Assembly: GCF_004771275.1 (NCBI RefSeq)
Contig: NZ_RQEV01000009.1
Coordinates: forward strand, 1-64,000
DNA length: 64,000 nt
Direction of reading: 5' to 3'
DNA from: Leptospira fluminis
GTDB taxonomy: Bacteria; Spirochaetota; Leptospiria; Leptospirales; Leptospiraceae
Shown here: positions 56,461 through 64,000 of the stretch, one piece after another
How positions within the stretch are numbered: the stretch's first letter is position 1
Layout: each line of letters begins with the position of its first letter
Position numbers and translations under genes: made by a program
The notes under the pieces: model-generated
Told to the model about the DNA's origin: nothing
The model's database searches: none
Seen by the model: only the letters and a program-made list of their open reading frames with translations

Positions 56461-57257
56461 TCCCTCCTTTGAAAGGAAGGTTTGTATAAAATTCGAACCT
56501 CCCGGAATTTTACTCCGTTTTTTTCCAGAAATTCCCTGAATTTTTTCCGATTTTCCCCCATGTGCAAGTACATTTTAAAGCTACTATAAGTTGCCGTTAA
56601 AATCAAGTCCGTAGCATCCTCCCTTTTCCAATGGAAGCGATAGAGACTCGGCCCACCATTTTTAGACTCGATCCTAAGAGCGAATATTTTCCCTTTTTGG
56701 TCCTTTCCTAGACACCCCTCGGCTTGGCCTTCTTCTCCTAGATTCCAGGAAAAAACGGGAGTTTCCGCCTTCCAGTCCAAGAATGGAAAATACGTCTTTA
56801 GAAAAGAAAGGATTCCTTCCTGGGATTGCGGCCCGTCTTCTTGCTTCAGCAGTTTTTCCAATGTGGCAAGAACGCCCGTTTTGGAGAGTGGAATCGATTC
56901 TTCGGCTTCTTCCCCCTCCGTTAGTCGCCTTTCCAGTATTTTCCACTTGGTGCCTTGCTGGGTTAAAAACCTTTCAAGTTTCAGTTCTTCCCCTTCGAGC
57001 AACGGCGTTTCGGTCCGGATTTCCCTATCTTGCCCCTCCCAAAATAGAACAGCCTTTCCTTCCCGGCTTCCCTCCTTGACCCAAACACGAAAGAAGGGTG
57101 CTTGCTTGGATTCACCGTCGAATACCTCCGGATGGGAAATGAGTCGCACGAATCCGATGGAATCCATGTTTTTGATGGGATCGGCTTCAGGTCTCGGACG
57201 GTTCGGCGTTATGGGAAATTCTTTTGGATAAAACGGAATGGGTGGGATCGGGCTCAT
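56448..57257 (-). CDS. YlqG-like / FliK-like protein between rnhB and the FlhB-tail gene
   Basis: I recognise this 269-residue protein only from context. The N-terminus is Pro-rich ([21 protein letters not shown]), the middle part beta-like, and the C-terminal part (about 200-260, with LYRFHWKRE and [23 protein letters not shown]) recalls the FliK C-terminal fold that interacts with FlhB. In Bacillus subtilis ylqG sits between rnhB and ylqH. ATG at 57257 is chosen because it overlaps the rnhB stop as ATGA. A role in flagellar export control is inference. Confidence 0.65.
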   Translation of the reverse strand: MSPIPPIPFYPKEFPITPNRPRPEADPIKNMDSIGFVRLISHPEVFDGESKQAPFFRVWVKEGSREGKAVLFWEGQDREIRTETPLLEGEELKLERFLTQQGTKWKILERRLTEGEEAEESIPLSKTGVLATLEKLLKQEDGPQSQEGILSFLKTYFPFLDWKAETPVFSWNLGEEGQAEGCLGKDQKGKIFALRIESKNGGPSLYRFHWKREDATDLILTATYSSFKMYLHMGENRKKFREFLEKNGVKFREVRILYKPSFQRREWSA

Positions 57258-57919
57258 TGGAATTTTTTCGTGAAGGACAAACGATGGATTCTGCAAAGAC
57301 CCAAGGCACGGATCGCTTTTTCATGATTTGCGCTTCCATACCCTTTGTGGGCGTCGAAACCGTACCCTGGAAATTTGGAAGCGATTCCGCTCATCCAACG
57401 ATCCCTGGCAACCTTTGCGATAATGGACGCCGCAGCTATACTTGCGATCCGGGAATCCCCTTTCGTATAATAGTGAGACCTATTCCGAAGAAAGTCGGAT
57501 TCGACGTATTTGGAAAAATTGTAATTTCCGTCTATGAGCAGGATCGGTTCCCCCCTTTCTTTTGCTATCGGGGAGCGGAGCGCTAATCTGTAACATTTAG
57601 TGATTCCTTCCAACACTGCACGATTGATTCCGAATCTATCGATATAGGAGTGGGAAACGAAAGTATGACAACGAATCGGAGCGATTTCAAGGATTCCGGA
57701 ATAGAGTCTTTCCCTCTTGGATTCCGAGAGTTTCTTGGAATCGTTCAACCCCGGCAGAAGAGTGCCTTTTAAAATCGAATCGAGTTGTTCGGGAAAAAAA
57801 GAAACGAGGGCGATAGAAAGAGGTCCTGCATAAGGACCTCTACCGGCTTCGTCTATCCCGCAAGGGATTCCTCGCGGGTAAAAACGGGATTCTTCGGGCT
57901 CGAAGTTTCCCGTAGGCAA
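57254..57919 (-). CDS. rnhB: Ribonuclease HII
   Basis: A 221-residue nuclease that removes ribonucleotides from DNA and cuts RNA-DNA hybrids. Catalytic residues lie in [14 protein letters not shown] (Asp23, Glu24), [10 protein letters not shown] (Asp about 128) and [13 protein letters not shown] (Asp about 170, with the conserved SIIAKVARD motif). The [17 protein letters not shown] segment is family-typical. It starts 3 bases after rplS, so it is coupled to the ribosomal operon. Confidence 0.96.
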   Translation of the reverse strand: MPTGNFEPEESRFYPRGIPCGIDEAGRGPYAGPLSIALVSFFPEQLDSILKGTLLPGLNDSKKLSESKRERLYSGILEIAPIRCHTFVSHSYIDRFGINRAVLEGITKCYRLALRSPIAKERGEPILLIDGNYNFSKYVESDFLRNRSHYYTKGDSRIASIAAASIIAKVARDRWMSGIASKFPGYGFDAHKGYGSANHEKAIRALGLCRIHRLSFTKKFQ

Positions 57920-57922
57920 ATC

Positions 57923-58357
57923 TTATTCGGAAGCAGGAGTTCCGGCAGCCGCCGCTGCTGCTGCAGCTTCTTCCGCAGCCTGGCGCTTTTTGTCTTCTGC
58001 AACCAGAATTTTACCGCCTTTCAATTCGCGGATACGAGCCGATTTACCGGAGCGTTCACGCAGGAAGAACAATTTAGAACGACGAACTCGACCTTTCCGA
58101 ATCAATTCGATCTTCGCGATTCTGGGAGAGTACAGTGGGAAAACCCTTTCCACGCCTACATCGTAGGAGATCCTACGAACCGTGAAAGATTTTCCGTTTC
58201 CGCCGTTCGAGATGGAAATGACTACCCCTTCGTATACCTGGATGCGCTCTTTTCCCGATTCTTGGATTTTATAATGTACTTTAACGGTGTCCCCGACGTT
58301 GAAATTCAGGGTGCGATTTTGATCCGTGGGCAATCCGCCTTTCAGAAGTTCTTTCAT
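57923..58357 (-). CDS. rplS: Ribosomal protein L19
   Basis: A 144-residue protein. The L19 body (about 1-115) includes [56 protein letters not shown] and [20 protein letters not shown]-terminal extension (about 116-144) is Ala/Glu-rich ([13 protein letters not shown]), absent from Escherichia coli L19 (115 residues). It overlaps the trmD stop by 4 bases. Confidence 0.97.
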   Translation of the reverse strand: MKELLKGGLPTDQNRTLNFNVGDTVKVHYKIQESGKERIQVYEGVVISISNGGNGKSFTVRRISYDVGVERVFPLYSPRIAKIELIRKGRVRRSKLFFLRERSGKSARIRELKGGKILVAEDKKRQAAEEAAAAAAAAGTPASE

Positions 58358-59022
58358 AGATTCCTCGTTTTCTCGGGGTCGATTCTTTTTCTATTATTCT
58401 CGCGCCAGGATTCTATCGCGGCGTGATTTCCACTCAGCAAAACTTCCGGAACTTTCCATCCGTTGTATTCGGAGGGTTTTGTGTATTGAGGGTATTCCAA
58501 TACGTTTTGATCGTTATGCGACTCGTCTTCCAGGCTTTCTTGGTCGCCCATGAATCCGGGCAAAAGCCTGGACACAGCGTCCACGATACAAAGGCTGGCC
58601 AAATCTCCGGCTGAAATTACATAATTTCCAAGGGACAGCTCTATGTCAACAAGATGTTCGGAAACTCGATGATCGATACCTTCGTAATATCCGGAGATCA
58701 GAGTGATCGGACCTTTTCGTTTGGCCAAGCGAACTGCGACCTCTTGTGTGAAAGGAATTCCAGAGGGAGTCGGGACAATCACCAATCCTTTTTGCTCTCC
58801 CAAGGATTGCAATGCCAAGTGCACCGGTTCCACCTTTAATAGCATTCCCGGCCCTCCCCCGTAAGGAGTGTCATCCACCTTGAAATGCTTGTTATTGGAG
58901 TAATCCCGTAAGTGGACGGTATGAACGGAAAAAATCCCGGCTCGGATCGCTTTTTCCTGAAGGCCTTCCGCAAAATAGGACTGAATCTTGGAAGGGAATA
59001 GAGTGATGAAATTAAACTTCAT
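58354..59022 (-). CDS. trmD: tRNA (guanine-N1)-methyltransferase TrmD
   Basis: A 222-residue SPOUT methyltransferase that modifies G37 of tRNAs. Knot segments are visible: [51 protein letters not shown] and [13 protein letters not shown]. The length is near the minimum for the family (about 225-255), ending soon after the SGNH motif. It overlaps rimM by 11 bases and rplS by 4. Confidence 0.97.
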   Translation of the reverse strand: MKFNFITLFPSKIQSYFAEGLQEKAIRAGIFSVHTVHLRDYSNNKHFKVDDTPYGGGPGMLLKVEPVHLALQSLGEQKGLVIVPTPSGIPFTQEVAVRLAKRKGPITLISGYYEGIDHRVSEHLVDIELSLGNYVISAGDLASLCIVDAVSRLLPGFMGDQESLEDESHNDQNVLEYPQYTKPSEYNGWKVPEVLLSGNHAAIESWRENNRKRIDPEKTRNL

Positions 59023-59539
59023 TCCAAACCTCCGGATTCCTAAGTACGATCCTTTTGTCCGACAACCGAATTTCCCCTACGTAGATTTCCAGAAATGGAA
59101 CGAGAATTTCTTCACGATCCGATTCTTGAGGTTGAAATACCAATATAGGATGGGCAGGGTTTTCCATAATATCTACGAGAGTCCAACCCAAATCTTCTCC
59201 ATTTTCTCGGATTCCCTGCAATCCTTTCAGCTCAAAAAGGTAGAATTCTCCTTCTTTGCTCGGCGGAAAATGACTGGGGTCGACGAACACATCTCCTCCC
59301 GTCAATTTCGCTGCATCTTCGGGGCTGGAATATCCCTGGAATAGGAGATGGATTTTACCGGAATGAATCTTTGCTTCGAGTAAAACCAGGTCCAAATCCG
59401 GTTTTCCTCGGAACTTGAGTTTGACTGAAAGAGGGAGTTGGAGAGAAGGAACCGAACTGTCCTGGGCTACCAGCCGGACCAAGCCTTTCAGTCCGAAAGG
59501 CTTGCCCAACTTTCCGACAAGAATCCAGTCGTTAGTCAA
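59012..59539 (-). CDS. rimM: Ribosome maturation factor RimM
   Basis: A 175-residue assembly factor of the 30S subunit. The N-terminal domain starts with [18 protein letters not shown] (GxIGKxxGxxGxxR-type), and the PRC-barrel part has [10 protein letters not shown] and HPILVF, ending in [20 protein letters not shown]. The length is typical. It overlaps khpA by 8 bases and trmD by 11. Confidence 0.94.
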   Translation of the reverse strand: MTNDWILVGKLGKPFGLKGLVRLVAQDSSVPSLQLPLSVKLKFRGKPDLDLVLLEAKIHSGKIHLLFQGYSSPEDAAKLTGGDVFVDPSHFPPSKEGEFYLFELKGLQGIRENGEDLGWTLVDIMENPAHPILVFQPQESDREEILVPFLEIYVGEIRLSDKRIVLRNPEVWNEV

Positions 59540-59762
59540 TAATTTCTAGCGAGATATTTTTGCCGGCCTTCACTGAGGCTGCCGTAAGGATCGCACGGAG
59601 AGATTTTGCGATTCTTCCGTTTTTACCGATCACTTTTCCCACGTCTTTGGGAGAAACCCGTAATTCGAGGACGGTTTGTTCATCGCCTTCTATTTCCGTT
59701 ACGGAAATCTCTTCCGGGTGATCCACTAGAGAAGTAACGATATAACGGACTAATTCTTCCAT
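59532..59762 (-). CDS. khpA: KH-domain RNA-binding protein KhpA
   Basis: A 76-residue single KH domain with the motif [20 protein letters not shown] (about 37-56, containing GxxG as IGKNGR). KhpA proteins bind many RNAs and work with KhpB in cell-size control or translation. Its position between rpsP and rimM is the same as ylqC in Bacillus. Start and rpsP stop share one base (TAATG). Confidence 0.95.
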   Translation of the reverse strand: MEELVRYIVTSLVDHPEEISVTEIEGDEQTVLELRVSPKDVGKVIGKNGRIAKSLRAILTAASVKAGKNISLEIID

Positions 59763-60028
59763 TATTTCTTAGCGGCTTGTTTGTATTCCGCCCAGATTCC
59801 CTCGTTTTTAATGAGGTTCAGAACGGTCCCGGTGGGTTGGGCGCCTTTTCTAAGCCAATCTAAAACTTTTGCCTTGTCTAAAGTGGTTTGTTCCTTGACT
59901 TCGGCTGGGTGATAATGTCCGAGAATATCGATGAACTTTCCGTCGCGCGGAGAACGACTGTCTGCAGCCACGACCCGGTAGTGCGGGTTGTTTTTGGCTC
60001 CGGTTCTTTGTAGTCTAATCTTAACCAA
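59762..60028 (-). CDS. rpsP: Ribosomal protein S16
   Basis: An 88-residue protein: [40 protein letters not shown], then [24 protein letters not shown], exactly S16. The start is TTG (60026-60028), a rare codon for a ribosomal protein, with AAGGA about 12 bases upstream. It opens the operon rpsP-khpA-rimM-trmD-rplS-rnhB. A consensus -35 box lies about 80 bases upstream. Confidence 0.96.
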   Translation of the reverse strand: MVKIRLQRTGAKNNPHYRVVAADSRSPRDGKFIDILGHYHPAEVKEQTTLDKAKVLDWLRKGAQPTGTVLNLIKNEGIWAEYKQAAKK

Positions 60029-60085
60029 AGTAAAAAATCCTTCGTTTGGATAGGAGCGAGCCGAAATCCGGTCCGCCTCAATAAG

Positions 60086-60115
60086 CCATTTTTTAGAACG
60101 GAACTCTTATGTCAA
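60086..60115 (-). promoter_or_regulatory. Candidate promoter of the rpsP operon
   Basis: On the minus strand a perfect TTGACA (60115-60110) lies in the 141-base gap between rpe and rpsP. About 17 bases downstream the -10 position is A-rich (AAAATG) and only partly matches TATAAT. The place is right for a separate promoter of the ribosomal operon. Confidence 0.4.
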
Positions 60116-60169
60116 GAATATATCCGGTTTGTGCTGGAGAAACGTCCCGGATTTTTCTTTCAACCGAGA

Positions 60170-60823
60170 CTAGGCTCCACCTACCGCGATTTTCTTGAGT
60201 TTTTTGCCGTTCTCGTTGGGATTCCCGGTTTTGAATAGGCCCGCTCCCACTACGCAAATGTCCGTGCCTGCTTCCGAGAGAGAGCGAATATTCGAATCGT
60301 TCACTCCACCATCGACTTCTAGCTCTATGGGGAAGGATGAAATCAGCGATTTTACTTTGCGGATTTTTTCCAATCCTCCATCCACGAATTTCTGTCCGTA
60401 AAAACCGGGCTCCACAGTCATGATCAGTACCAAATCTAGGTAAGGTAGCAAGGTTTCCAGGGTCTGTACCGGGGTCCCGGGATTCAGTGACACTCCGACT
60501 TTGGTTCCGCTCTTTTTGATTTCCTGGGCGAGTCGGATCGGAAAACGGGTGGTTTCGGCATGAAACGTAATGCAGTAAGGATTCAGTTCGAAATATTTTG
60601 CTACGTGATTTTCCGGTTTTTCCACCATCAGGTGAACGTCCAGAGGAATGGAGGTCATTCCCTTGACTTCCTTGGTGATCGCTTCTCCGAAGCTGATCTG
60701 AGGAACGAAATTTCCGTCCATCACATCCATGTGGATCAGGTCTATGCTTTCTTGTTGAAACGAAGGGATTTGGGAGGAAAGAGAAGTTAATTGGGCGGCT
60801 AAAATGGAGGCGGATATCTTCAA
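60170..60823 (-). CDS. rpe: Ribulose-phosphate 3-epimerase
   Basis: A 217-residue TIM-barrel enzyme interconverting ribulose 5-phosphate and xylulose 5-phosphate. Metal and catalytic residues lie in [16 protein letters not shown] (His, Asp), DVHLMV (His), [12 protein letters not shown] and [13 protein letters not shown] (Asp); VVGAGLFK binds phosphate. The length is typical. It overlaps the PASTA gene stop by 4 bases. Confidence 0.97.
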   Translation of the reverse strand: MKISASILAAQLTSLSSQIPSFQQESIDLIHMDVMDGNFVPQISFGEAITKEVKGMTSIPLDVHLMVEKPENHVAKYFELNPYCITFHAETTRFPIRLAQEIKKSGTKVGVSLNPGTPVQTLETLLPYLDLVLIMTVEPGFYGQKFVDGGLEKIRKVKSLISSFPIELEVDGGVNDSNIRSLSEAGTDICVVGAGLFKTGNPNENGKKLKKIAVGGA

Positions 60824-61821
60824 AGTTCGTTCTCGTAATCTTTTGATTTTACTTTTGAGCCGGACTGGTCCAGCAAAACCAGGGTCACGTCGCCGGCCCG
60901 ATAAAATACGGTTTGGATTTTTTCGCCCTCTTGGTACTGCGTAGGTGCGGAAATTTCCAACTGTTTGGAAGTGTCCTTCTGGTCCTTCACTACCAATTTG
61001 TAGATTCCGTTATCGGAGATCTTATATTCGAATTTCTCATACCCGCTTTCGATTCGATCTTCCGGTTCAAAATAGAATACCTTGAATCTGTATTCGGAGC
61101 CTGTTTTTTGTACGGATTCGATTTTCCCGTTTGCAGGACGGAACTTGGTTTCCAAAATTTCCGCTTTGGAAGGGATCCCGCTCCGAGCCAAAACTCTTTG
61201 TGCAAACACGTAAGAGTCCCCCGGTTTGAATTCAAAGGTTTGCGGATCCCCTTCTTTCTTCTTTCCAGGGGCCTTGGTGACTAATAAAAACACTTTCTCT
61301 CGCGCGGTCGTGTTTTTTCCCGCTTCCGGAATTTGATCCACGACCGTATCCGGCAATTCCCCGTTTTTCGCTTCCACGTAGGTGATTCCTCCGAGTTGCA
61401 GGGAAACGTAAGTTTCTCCGGAAAGAACTTTTTCCATCGCGTTTTTTGCGGAAGCTAGAGTCTGCCCTTTGAGATCCGGCATAATCAAACGGTCCAATCC
61501 GATGTTTACGGTTAAGGAAACTTTGGAACCCGCTTCGATCTCCCTGCCGGGGCGGATGGATTGGTAGATGATGATTCCGTCCGTCTTATCCGGATATCTT
61601 TTGGATTCCAGGCGCACTTTTAATTGAAGTCTGCTCAGCTCGTTGTGGACTTCGTTGTAAGGCTTTCCCACTACGTCCGGCATCACAACGAGAGTGGCAC
61701 TCTTGGTCCGTACGAAGACCACCAAGAAGGCAGCGATAAAAAAAACGACTAAGCCGAACGCGATGAATAGTAAATAGCCCCCGACGGGGAGGTATTTGGA
61801 ACGGAATTCTTCCTTTGTCAC
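60820..61821 (-). CDS. Membrane-anchored PASTA-domain protein without a kinase domain
   Basis: A 333-residue protein: short cytoplasmic N-terminus, one span ([21 protein letters not shown], about 17-37), a PASTA domain (about 47-110, [20 protein letters not shown]), a second one (about 111-185, [21 protein letters not shown]) and a C-terminal region of about 140 residues that is not recognised. PASTA domains bind peptidoglycan fragments or beta-lactams. No Ser/Thr kinase domain is attached, unlike PknB. It is placed between fmt and rpe, overlapping both by 4 bases. Confidence 0.88.
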   Translation of the reverse strand: MTKEEFRSKYLPVGGYLLFIAFGLVVFFIAAFLVVFVRTKSATLVVMPDVVGKPYNEVHNELSRLQLKVRLESKRYPDKTDGIIIYQSIRPGREIEAGSKVSLTVNIGLDRLIMPDLKGQTLASAKNAMEKVLSGETYVSLQLGGITYVEAKNGELPDTVVDQIPEAGKNTTAREKVFLLVTKAPGKKKEGDPQTFEFKPGDSYVFAQRVLARSGIPSKAEILETKFRPANGKIESVQKTGSEYRFKVFYFEPEDRIESGYEKFEYKISDNGIYKLVVKDQKDTSKQLEISAPTQYQEGEKIQTVFYRAGDVTLVLLDQSGSKVKSKDYENEL

Positions 61822-62762
61822 TCGAACCGGTCCTCTTCTGTGATGCGGAAACCGTTTAGGAAATCCGAGGCGCTCATACGGTTCTTATTTTCCGGTTGGA
61901 GGGAAAGGATTTCCAGGAACAGGCCATCTCCACACTGGAAAAGAAGGGTTTTTCTGTCCATTCGTTTCAATTTCCCTGGTAGCACCCTGTCTTCTCTTTC
62001 CCCCGTCCATCTGGTTTGGTGGAGGACGAACCTCTTGTCTCGGAAGCGACAAACCGCGCCCGGTTCGGGAGCCAAAGCCCGGATTCTATCATGGACTTCC
62101 CTTGCGGAAATTTTAAAATCCAAAATTCGATCTTCGGGCTTGATTTTCGTGCAATAGGTGGCTAAGGATGGATCCTGAGGTCGGGAAACAAAAGGGTTCG
62201 TTCTCGGGCCGGCAAGAAGTTTCCCTAGATGCTCCGTTCCCAATTCCGTAATTCGATCCATCAAGGTTCCCGTATTGTCCTGGAGGGAGATCGGAATTTC
62301 CGCTTCTTGGATAATGTCCCCCTCATCCATTTTCTCTCCGATGTATTGGATACTGATTCCTGTCTTGTCGTAGCCTTTCCACAGCGCGGTTTGAACGGGA
62401 GAAGCCCCTCTCAAATCCGGAAGAAGGGAACCGTGCAAATTGATCGTTCCGAATCTGGGGAATTCGAATATCTCTTTCGGTAATATGGAACCGTAAGCGA
62501 AAACCAGATAGAGCTCCGCGGGATAACGGGCAAATTCCTCCAGAGCTTTTTCCTTTTCTTTTCTGATCGATTCGAACTGAAATACCGGTAGACCTTTCTC
62601 TAAGGCCGCTTGTTTGACGGGGCTAAAAACGGGAGTTTTACTCCTACCCTTAGGTCGATCCGGGTTCGTTACGGCGAATAGGACCTCGATTCCCTGAGTC
62701 TCGAGCAAGGACTGAAAAAGTTTGGCCGAATGTTCCGGCGTGCCGAAAAAAGCGATTTTCAT
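61818..62762 (-). CDS. fmt: Methionyl-tRNA formyltransferase
   Basis: A 314-residue enzyme that formylates initiator methionyl-tRNA. The N-terminal domain shows IAFFGTPEHSAKLFQSL, TNPDRPKGRS, and the catalytic segment GTINLHGSLLPDLRGASPVQTALW (Asn and His; about 104-127), then the DEGDIIQ motif with the third catalytic residue region. The C-terminal tRNA-binding domain is shorter in sequence conservation. It overlaps priA by 1 base and the PASTA gene by 4. Confidence 0.97.
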   Translation of the reverse strand: MKIAFFGTPEHSAKLFQSLLETQGIEVLFAVTNPDRPKGRSKTPVFSPVKQAALEKGLPVFQFESIRKEKEKALEEFARYPAELYLVFAYGSILPKEIFEFPRFGTINLHGSLLPDLRGASPVQTALWKGYDKTGISIQYIGEKMDEGDIIQEAEIPISLQDNTGTLMDRITELGTEHLGKLLAGPRTNPFVSRPQDPSLATYCTKIKPEDRILDFKISAREVHDRIRALAPEPGAVCRFRDKRFVLHQTRWTGEREDRVLPGKLKRMDRKTLLFQCGDGLFLEILSLQPENKNRMSASDFLNGFRITEEDRFE

Positions 62763-64000
62763 CAGACTAGGTCCACAGGATCAAAATCCAATTCCAAGTA
62801 AACGTTTTTCGGAACTTTTAAAGGGCGGATTTCTTTTCTTAAGATTTCTCTCCATTTTCCCGGAGAGGATGTTTTGATCAGGATATGGTTTCGAAAATTC
62901 TTATCTATTTTATAGAAAGGACAGGGAGCGGGGCCGAGAAGGAAGGAATTCGGCTCCGGCAGGTGTTTTTTAAGCAGATCCGAAATCGTTTCCATAGTTT
63001 TGGCGGACGCGGATTCTTCCGTCGATCTCGCGAGAACCCTGACCAATCTGGAAAACGGAGGATAGAATAATTCCTTTCTGATCGGTAGCTCGGATTCGTA
63101 AAACTTTACGTAATCTTGATGGATTGCCATTTGCAGGACGGGATGGTCGGGAGTATGCGTTTCTATCAGAACTTCCCCTCTTAGCTCCGCCCTACCCGCC
63201 CTCCCCGCCACTTGGGTCATCAGGGAAAAAATCCTTTCACCCGCTCTGAAATCGGGCAAGCCTAAACCTATACCCGCATTCAGAACTCCTACGAGAGTTA
63301 CTCTTCCCGCGTCCAATCCCTTAGAGATCATCTGGGTGCCTGTCAGGATGTCTATTTCTCCCTTTACGAGTCGATCGATCACTTCGGTTAATAACGAACG
63401 ATCTTGGATCGAATCCTGGTCCAATCTCTCGATTCTGGAACCCGGAAAGGATTCGAGAAGGTGTTCCTCCAATTTTTGCGTACCTGTTCCTAGTAGGATC
63501 AGTTTTTCCCCCCTTTCGACCTCCAATCTGGACAAGAGATCTTTGAAACCGCAAAGGTGACAGATCACGGTTCCTTTTTTGTGGAAGCAAAGATGGGAAG
63601 TGCAGTTTGGACAGGGGACGTAGGATTTTTCCCTTTCGGAATACAATAAAGGACTGTAGCCTCTTCGGTTTAATAATAGAATGACTTGTTCCTTTCTGTC
63701 GAGTCTCTGTTTGATCCCGAACGTAAGGTCCGAGCTGAGAAGACGGGATTCCTTTTTGTTTTCCACGATCCGTACGACGGGCGGGATCGCGTTTCCAGGG
63801 CGTTTGCTCAATACCTGCAATCCGATTTTTCCGCTTACCGCCAAATGGTAGATTTCGAGCGCAGGCGTCGCCGATCCGAGCACTAGTACGCCGCCGTTTT
63901 CTTTGCATCTCTGGAGAGCGACTTGGCGGGCATGGTATCTCGGACTGGAATGTTCCTTAAACGAACCGTCATGCTCCTCGTCTATGATGACGAGCCCCAA
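62762..64000 (-). CDS. priA: Primosomal helicase PriA, C-terminal part (cut by the window end)
   Basis: The last 412 residues of PriA, the helicase that restarts stalled replication forks. The helicase II motif DEEHD is seen at the very start, then GSATPALE, LLNRRGYSPLLYS, the zinc-binding region CPNC-x-CHKKG-like (CPNCTSHLCFHKKGTVICHLCGF), GTQMISKGLD and the Q-x-x-G-R-A-G-R motif in TQVAGRAGRAE. The N-terminal DNA-binding and Walker A parts lie beyond 64000, so the start is not visible here. fmt follows with a 1-base overlap. Confidence 0.95.
   Translation of the reverse strand: MGLVIIDEEHDGSFKEHSSPRYHARQVALQRCKENGGVLVLGSATPALEIYHLAVSGKIGLQVLSKRPGNAIPPVVRIVENKKESRLLSSDLTFGIKQRLDRKEQVILLLNRRGYSPLLYSEREKSYVPCPNCTSHLCFHKKGTVICHLCGFKDLLSRLEVERGEKLILLGTGTQKLEEHLLESFPGSRIERLDQDSIQDRSLLTEVIDRLVKGEIDILTGTQMISKGLDAGRVTLVGVLNAGIGLGLPDFRAGERIFSLMTQVAGRAGRAELRGEVLIETHTPDHPVLQMAIHQDYVKFYESELPIRKELFYPPFSRLVRVLARSTEESASAKTMETISDLLKKHLPEPNSFLLGPAPCPFYKIDKNFRNHILIKTSSPGKWREILRKEIRPLKVPKNVYLELDFDPVDLV

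Noticed and set aside
60086..60160. Rho-independent terminator after rpe
   Set aside because: ATCCGG and CCGGAT near 60120-60155 can pair only imperfectly and no U run follows on the minus strand.

Overview
This window looks like a chromosomal segment from a spirochaete of the family Leptospiraceae, most likely a Leptospira species with a GC content in the mid-40s by eye. The evidence is a citramalate synthase of 516 residues, a class II NrdJ, a gspC-to-gspN type II secretion cluster, a 7TM-AraC hybrid regulator, and the typical mix of unidentified lipoproteins. The species call is inference; no marker rRNA is present. Coding density is high and most neighbouring genes on one strand overlap by the ATGA type, so operons are easy to read.

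Region 1 (1-14035) is the most unusual part. A plus-strand carboxysomal-type (CsoSCA-like) carbonic anhydrase homologue faces a minus-strand run of eight genes. In transcription order these are an SbtA-type bicarbonate transporter, an outer-membrane beta-barrel of the alginate-export type, and six subunits of a membrane complex related to complex I and group 4 hydrogenases (HyfB-, HycD-, HyfE-, HyfF-, HycE- and HycF/G-like). The large subunit has lost every nickel-iron cysteine, and the small subunit has lost every ligand of the proximal (N2-type) cluster. The complex therefore cannot be a hydrogenase and belongs with the Ehr-type complexes. Together the genes suggest an energy-coupled inorganic-carbon uptake system, comparable in logic to DAB or NDH-1MS systems but built from different parts. 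A membrane-bound AraC-type regulator is divergent from sbtA.

Region 2 (14051-35104) is housekeeping: ychF, an ubiA/ubiX pair, an Mrp-metallophosphatase-lipoyl-domain operon, xerC-hslV-hslU, pth-cimA-smr, a phosphatidate-phosphatase-like protein, a DedA protein, an AI-2E-type permease, xseA-xseB, small membrane proteins and tRNA-Asn. Region 3 (35324-52641) holds nrdJ and then, convergent to it across a strong bidirectional terminator, a full type II secretion operon gspC-D-E-F-G-H-I-J-K-L-M-N, preceded by an M23 peptidase and a small lipoprotein. The prepilin peptidase GspO is not in the window.

Region 4 (52717-64000) has a YifB/ComM ATPase and then a long minus-strand series: priA (cut by the window end), fmt, a stand-alone PASTA protein and rpe, followed by rpsP, khpA, rimM, trmD, rplS, rnhB, a YlqG-like gene, an FlhB-tail-like gene, a degenerate HD-GYP protein, yraN and a 65-residue protein. 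The rpsP-rplS-rnhB-ylqG-ylqH order matches Bacillus subtilis. No insertion sequence, prophage, CRISPR array or rRNA gene was seen.
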